From Micractinium sp. NFX-FRZ (lineage: Eukaryota > Chlorophyta > Trebouxiophyceae > Chlorellales > Chlorellaceae), in NCBI GenBank assembly GCA_029339195.1, contig JAPTJF010000643.1:1-25058 (forward strand): a stretch of 25,058 nt of DNA, given 5' to 3'. Shown one piece after another: positions 21,483 to 25,058 of the stretch; within the stretch, counting starts at the first letter, position 1, and each line of letters begins with the position of its first letter. The translations under genes and the position numbers were made by a program. The notes below the pieces were generated by a model, which was not told the origin of the DNA, searched no databases, and was given only the letters and a program-made list of their open reading frames with translations.

Positions 21483-23051
21483 GTGTGGGTGCTGGACGCC
21501 CGGCCCACCGCAGTGCACACGCTGGATGAGGCCACCCAAGAGGTGCTGAGTGTGCTGCAAGCGGTGAAGAGCTTGCCGCTGCCGCTGGCCTCTTGGCAGG
21601 CGCTGTATGCCCAGCTGGAGGAGAGGGGGATGTTCACGGGTGAGCGCTGCAGGGAGGGAGGGGAGGGTGGAACCTTTGGGTGGCAGGGAAGTGCAGCCCA
21701 AGCATTGTCCCTGGTAAGTCATCTGGCGGCTGCGTTCATGCGGCTGAAAATCTGAGGGGGAAGTTTTGGGGGCAGCAGGCGCCTGGGTGTGCCGCAGGCG
21801 GCGCCAGGGTGTACGGCTGGCGGGTGTGAGAGGGAGAGTGCGGGGCCAGCAGGCGCCAAGGGAGACGCTGCGCAGGGGATGCTGCCTGGCAGGGGCAGCT
21901 GCCCCAGTTGGGGCTGCTGTCGTTTGCGCTGTCACACGACGGCGTCAGAGGCGGCAGTGTGCGATAGCCACGATCGGTGGCGGTAAGCAAAGTGCACCAA
22001 ACCAATCCTTGGTGCCTCGCACCCACCTCCTGCCACACCGACTTTTGTGCAAATGCGTGTCACCTCCGCCCCGCCCTGCCGCGCCCCGCCAACTTGTGCC
22101 CTCCCGCGATCTGCCGCCCCACGCTGCAGTGCTGCATCAGTGGCTGGGCAGCAGCCTGCGGCAGGAGGGGCCTGGGCAGCTGGTGTGGACCTTCAACGTG
22201 CAGGGGGCGCAGCACATGTTTGATGACTACCTGCGGCTGGTGAGGCTGGAGGCCACTGGGCAAGGCCATTGCCTGACTGGCGGGAAGGGCGGACAGCTAG
22301 CTGCTGGGTGGTGCACCTGCTTTGGCATGGCGTGCTGCCGAGTGCTCCATCTGCCACCACCCACGCCTTCTGCAGGACTACAGCTCGCTGCTGAGGGCCT
22401 CGCCGCGGCGCGTAAACCTCCACATACTGCGGGCCATGAGGAGCGGGCGCTGGTGAGGGAGCCCAGCACCTCTTTGTTCCACTGGGCTGCCCGCCCAGGA
22501 GCCTGCCTGCCTGCTTTTGTATGGCGCTGCGTTGCCACACGCCTGCCTGCCCGCCAGCCCATTTGCTGCCTGCTCATCTGTTCATTCTCAGTGTCCCAGT
22601 CTGAGCCTAACCGTGCCTCTTCCTCTCCCTGCGCTGCGCTGTGCTCCCCCAGGGACCACGACACCTTGGCAGCCGTGCGGCAGGCGGTGGCGGCAACAAC
22701 CCAGCCAGCGGCAGTGCGGGGGTACACCCTGTTCCACGAACTTCCAGACGCGGGGCACTGGGTGGGTGGGTGGATGCTGTGGGAGGGCGGCGCCGCTAGC
22801 ACTGCGTGAGGGACCTGCAGTCTGTGTATTTAGCCGGCATGCTGAAGGCCTGCCTGCTGGGTTGCACGATGAGCGTGCGGGGCCCTGCTCCCTGCACCGG
22901 TGGAGACTGAGACCCTCCCACACGCGCTGTCCATGCTGTGCAGGTGCACGCAGGCAACCCCAAGGGCCTGGTCAAGCTCATGCTGCCCTCACTGCTGGAG
23001 ACGGCTGGGGCGGCACCGGCTGGGGCAGCAGCGGCAGCAGCAGCGCAGTAA
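21483..23051 (+). CDS. Alpha/beta-hydrolase fold protein, C-terminal half, five exons
   Basis: Exons are 21483-21639, 22130-22239, 22376-22452, 22653-22761 and 22944-23051, encoding 186 residues and a TAA stop. Phases agree and all introns are GT-AG. The first exon opens with 'VWVLDARP', the strand that follows the nucleophile helix in this family. The cap region follows, with 'QWLGSSLR' and 'WTFNVQGAQHMFDDY'. Then come 'LHILRAMRSGRW' and 'LPDAGHWVHAGNPKGLVKLM', where the His of GHW is the expected catalytic His. The order matches plant and cyanobacterial alpha/beta hydrolases of the At4g10030 type, recalled from memory. The C-terminus is an Ala run. The product is presumably an esterase, lipase or thioesterase-like enzyme; the substrate is unknown. 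A UGUAA signal lies 254 bases after the stop. The 5' half is unresolved, so this may be an incomplete view of an intact gene or a decaying one. Confidence 0.85.
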
Positions 23052-24450
23052 CCACGCTGAGCGTGCGTGGCATGGGCAGCAGTCTTCCAGTGCTGGCAGC
23101 GCGCGGTCACGTATGCACAGTAGATAATGCATCGCTTGTGTTTCAACCATGCCCCACTGCTTAATAAACCACACTTTGGGCGCTCGTCGGGGTGGGCACG
23201 GATGGCTCCCCAGTCCCCACCCCACCGCATTTTTTGAGTCCGGTGGCACGGACTCGACTGTAGCCAGCTCCCTCACACTCACCCTCCTAGCAGAGAATTG
23301 AATGTGTAAGGTACCTATACATGATGTTGAGATGATACACCCAGCTCATGGCCCAGCCACAGCAGGCTTACTGGTGCAGTCATGGCAGGAAAGCACAGGG
23401 AAGTTGAGAGGTAGTACCGTGATGAAAGTACATGGGTGAGCGTCTGTTTGTTGCAAAGCATACATGTGCAGCAGGCTGAGGCTTTGTCAATCAGCAGGCG
23501 GTTCATCCGACTCAGATGCGCAGCATGAAGCCGCCAGCAAGCGAGTTTATGGCACCTCCGCACACGTGGCCCCTGTTGTGAGGGCTGCTGCCATGAGCGA
23601 GCCATTTGGCTGGCGACCAGGGTTTCATCGGTAGGCAGCCCCCAACGCTGCAACGTCCACACAGTCAAGACATGCAGTGCTTGAGAAGCGGCTCTGACAA
23701 GATGGCATGCATCTCGCCACTGCTCTCAGACCGCACACCCCGCGGCGCGCAGCGACCCACGCTGCCAGACCCCCACCGAGTGCCGGCGCTGGAGCCAGCT
23801 TGGCTGCTAACTCCTGGCGGCGTGGCGTGGGCAGTGATTGCACCTGCAACATGAGGGACTGCCACAGGGAGCGGGCAGGGCAGTGGACCCCACACGATTG
23901 CTCAGTTGGCTGGGGTTGCCAGTCCGCGGCGGGAACAGCAGGCGGGTGGGCACGTATGCCATGCCGTGCAGGTAGGCGGGCGGGCGAGCAGGTGTGCACG
24001 CTTGCCAAGCGGGGGTGCTGATGCAGCCAGGCTGGCAGTTGCAGGCAGTCGAACCACTCCCGGGGCGCAGCTGGCGGGCACCACAACCACCACATCACAC
24101 TGCCTGCTCCCTGGCGCTCACCAAGCACCACCCATGGTGGCGGCGTAGGTGCAGGCATCTCTGGCACATTGCAGTCCCGCCGCTCCTTGCAGACTGCGCA
24201 GCAGAGGGCAACGGACAATGCAGGCAACTCCTTGTGAAAGTGATGATGAGCAGCAGCTTGGCCGGGGCATTCAGAACACATGTCTGGGCTTGGGGTGGGC
24301 GCTGATGGCCTAGGCACCAGCCACGCGCCATGCAACCCACACTACACCGGCCCCTTGCCTGCGCTGCCCGCGCGGCCCCGTGCAGGGCATGCTGTGGCAA
24401 GCAGCACATGCAAGCCACCTTGGCACTTGAAGTAACCCACCTATGCGCGC
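23052..24450. other. Intergenic region right of the hydrolase gene
   Basis: The left 260 bases are the hydrolase 3' UTR. A minus-strand open frame spans 23625-24335, with an acceptor-like pyrimidine tract and CAG near 23850, but it shows no recognisable similarity and may be chance in GC-rich DNA. Nothing else was supported. Confidence 0.4.
23305..23309 (+). terminator. Candidate UGUAA polyadenylation signal of the hydrolase gene
   Basis: TGTAA on the plus strand 254 bases after the hydrolase stop codon. No other candidate was noticed closer to the stop. Confidence 0.55.
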
Positions 24451-24582
24451 ATGGATCTACTCTTGCTCGAGGATGAGTGCACACCAGTAATTGCAGGCTG
24501 CCAGGGAACGCTCTTGGACGGTGCCTGGGCCGCGGGGCACGCCAGCCGCAAGCTCTTGCTGCACCTGCGGCTGCAGGGCCAG
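24451..24582 (+). CDS. Candidate first exon of a further gene
   Basis: An ATG-initiated frame of 44 codons ends exactly at a good donor (CCAG|GTGAGG) in phase 0. It reads 'MDLLLLEDECTPVI' at the start and 'ASRKLLLHLRLQGQ' at the end, balanced and helix-like, unlike most chance frames here. No second exon was identified before the tandem array at 24871, so the gene may continue past the window or the frame may be spurious. Confidence 0.25.
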
Positions 24583-24870
24583 GTGAGGCCTGTCCGCCTG
24601 TTCGGTGAGATAACTAAGCTCTTGCATCCGGCTTCTTCTTTGCTGGGAAAGCCGCAAAGCGGCGGGCGCGCTGGCAGGTTACAACGCCGCTGCTGCCACG
24701 GCGCCGCCGCTCCTGGCGGCAGGGCGGCAGGCTCTATGCCGGGGCGCCTCGGGGGGTGCAGAGTGATGCTGAAGTGCAACACGTCAGCCTGGCGCAGGGA
24801 CACCTGAGGTCCCCAAACGAGAGTGTGGGAAGCTCGGGGGATGGGCCACCAAACTTAGCAACTGGAGCCG

Positions 24871-25058
24871 TGGCAGGTAGACCGCCAGAAAATGATCTGC
24901 CTGCATGGCAAATCATTTTTGGGGCATCCACATGACTTGCCGTGGCAGGTGGGCCACCAGAAAATGAGTTGCCTGCATGGCAAATCGTTTTTTAGATGGT
25001 CGCTCCACCAGAAAATGATCTGCCTGCATGGCAAATCGTTTTTTGGGTATCCTCACGA
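24871..25058 (+). repeat. Tandem array of hairpin-bearing units, cut by the window edge
   Basis: Three copies share 'CCAGAAAATGA', then 'TGCCTGCATGGCAAAT', then 'TTTT', beginning near 24885, 24957 and 25008. The first two copies also share a leading 'TGGCAGGT' (24871 and 24943). Within each unit AAAATGAT can pair with ATCATTTT or ATCGTTTT around a 13-15 base loop. Spacings are about 72 and 51 bases. The array is AT-richer than its surroundings and continues off the right edge. Confidence 0.85.

Noticed and set aside
24441..24803. Minus-strand frame opposite the candidate exon at 24451
   Set aside because: It begins at GTG, has no similarity and overlaps the better supported plus-strand frame with its donor site.
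24871..25058. Right-edge array as a CRISPR
   Set aside because: The unequal spacing (72 and 51 bases), related spacer sequences and eukaryotic context argue for a tandem repeat instead.

Overview
The window looks like nuclear DNA of a GC-rich green alga (Chlorophyta). The genes are broken into many short exons by GT-AG introns. Low-complexity CAG/CTG and GCC tracts encode runs of Gln, Glu, Ala and Pro. The UGUAA-type polyadenylation signal used by green algae follows several genes. No bacterial operon structure, rRNA, credible tRNA or CRISPR array was seen. Exon models were assembled by eye from splice signals, reading phase and comparison between paralogues; there is no transcript evidence.

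Layout, left to right. (1) 666-4151, plus: a seven-exon gene for a divergent SYLF (Ysc84-like lipid-binding) domain protein with an acidic/Gln-rich tail. (2) 4249-7424, minus: an eight-exon gene of an unrecognised, mostly helical protein family; its stop lies only 97 bases from the stop of gene 1 (convergent pair). (3) 7425-9165: mostly non-coding, with a 37-base echo of the last exon of gene 1. (4) 9166-11503, minus: a Gln/Glu-rich coiled-coil protein gene whose intron carries a 162-164 base tandem repeat. (5) 11504-12704: a divergent promoter region with TATA-like and CACGTG boxes. (6) 12705-15441, plus: an eight-exon paralogue of gene 2, with all seven shared intron positions in the same phase. 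(7) 15442-19732: unresolved DNA with one short element repeated near 20.7 kb, a perfect palindrome and microsatellites. (8) 19733-23051, plus: an alpha/beta-hydrolase gene whose C-terminal half is clear and whose N-terminal half is uncertain. (9) 23052-25058: little coding signal, one candidate first exon, and a hairpin-bearing tandem array running off the right edge.

The most distinctive content is the pair of paralogues (genes 2 and 6). They belong to a family I do not recognise, lie in opposite orientation about 5 kb apart with the coiled-coil gene between them, and keep a nearly identical exon scheme although their proteins have diverged strongly. Nothing in the sequence ties the five genes into one pathway. 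The SYLF protein suggests membrane or actin-linked endocytic roles by family analogy, and the hydrolase resembles plant plastid or cytosolic alpha/beta hydrolases, but both functions are inferred.
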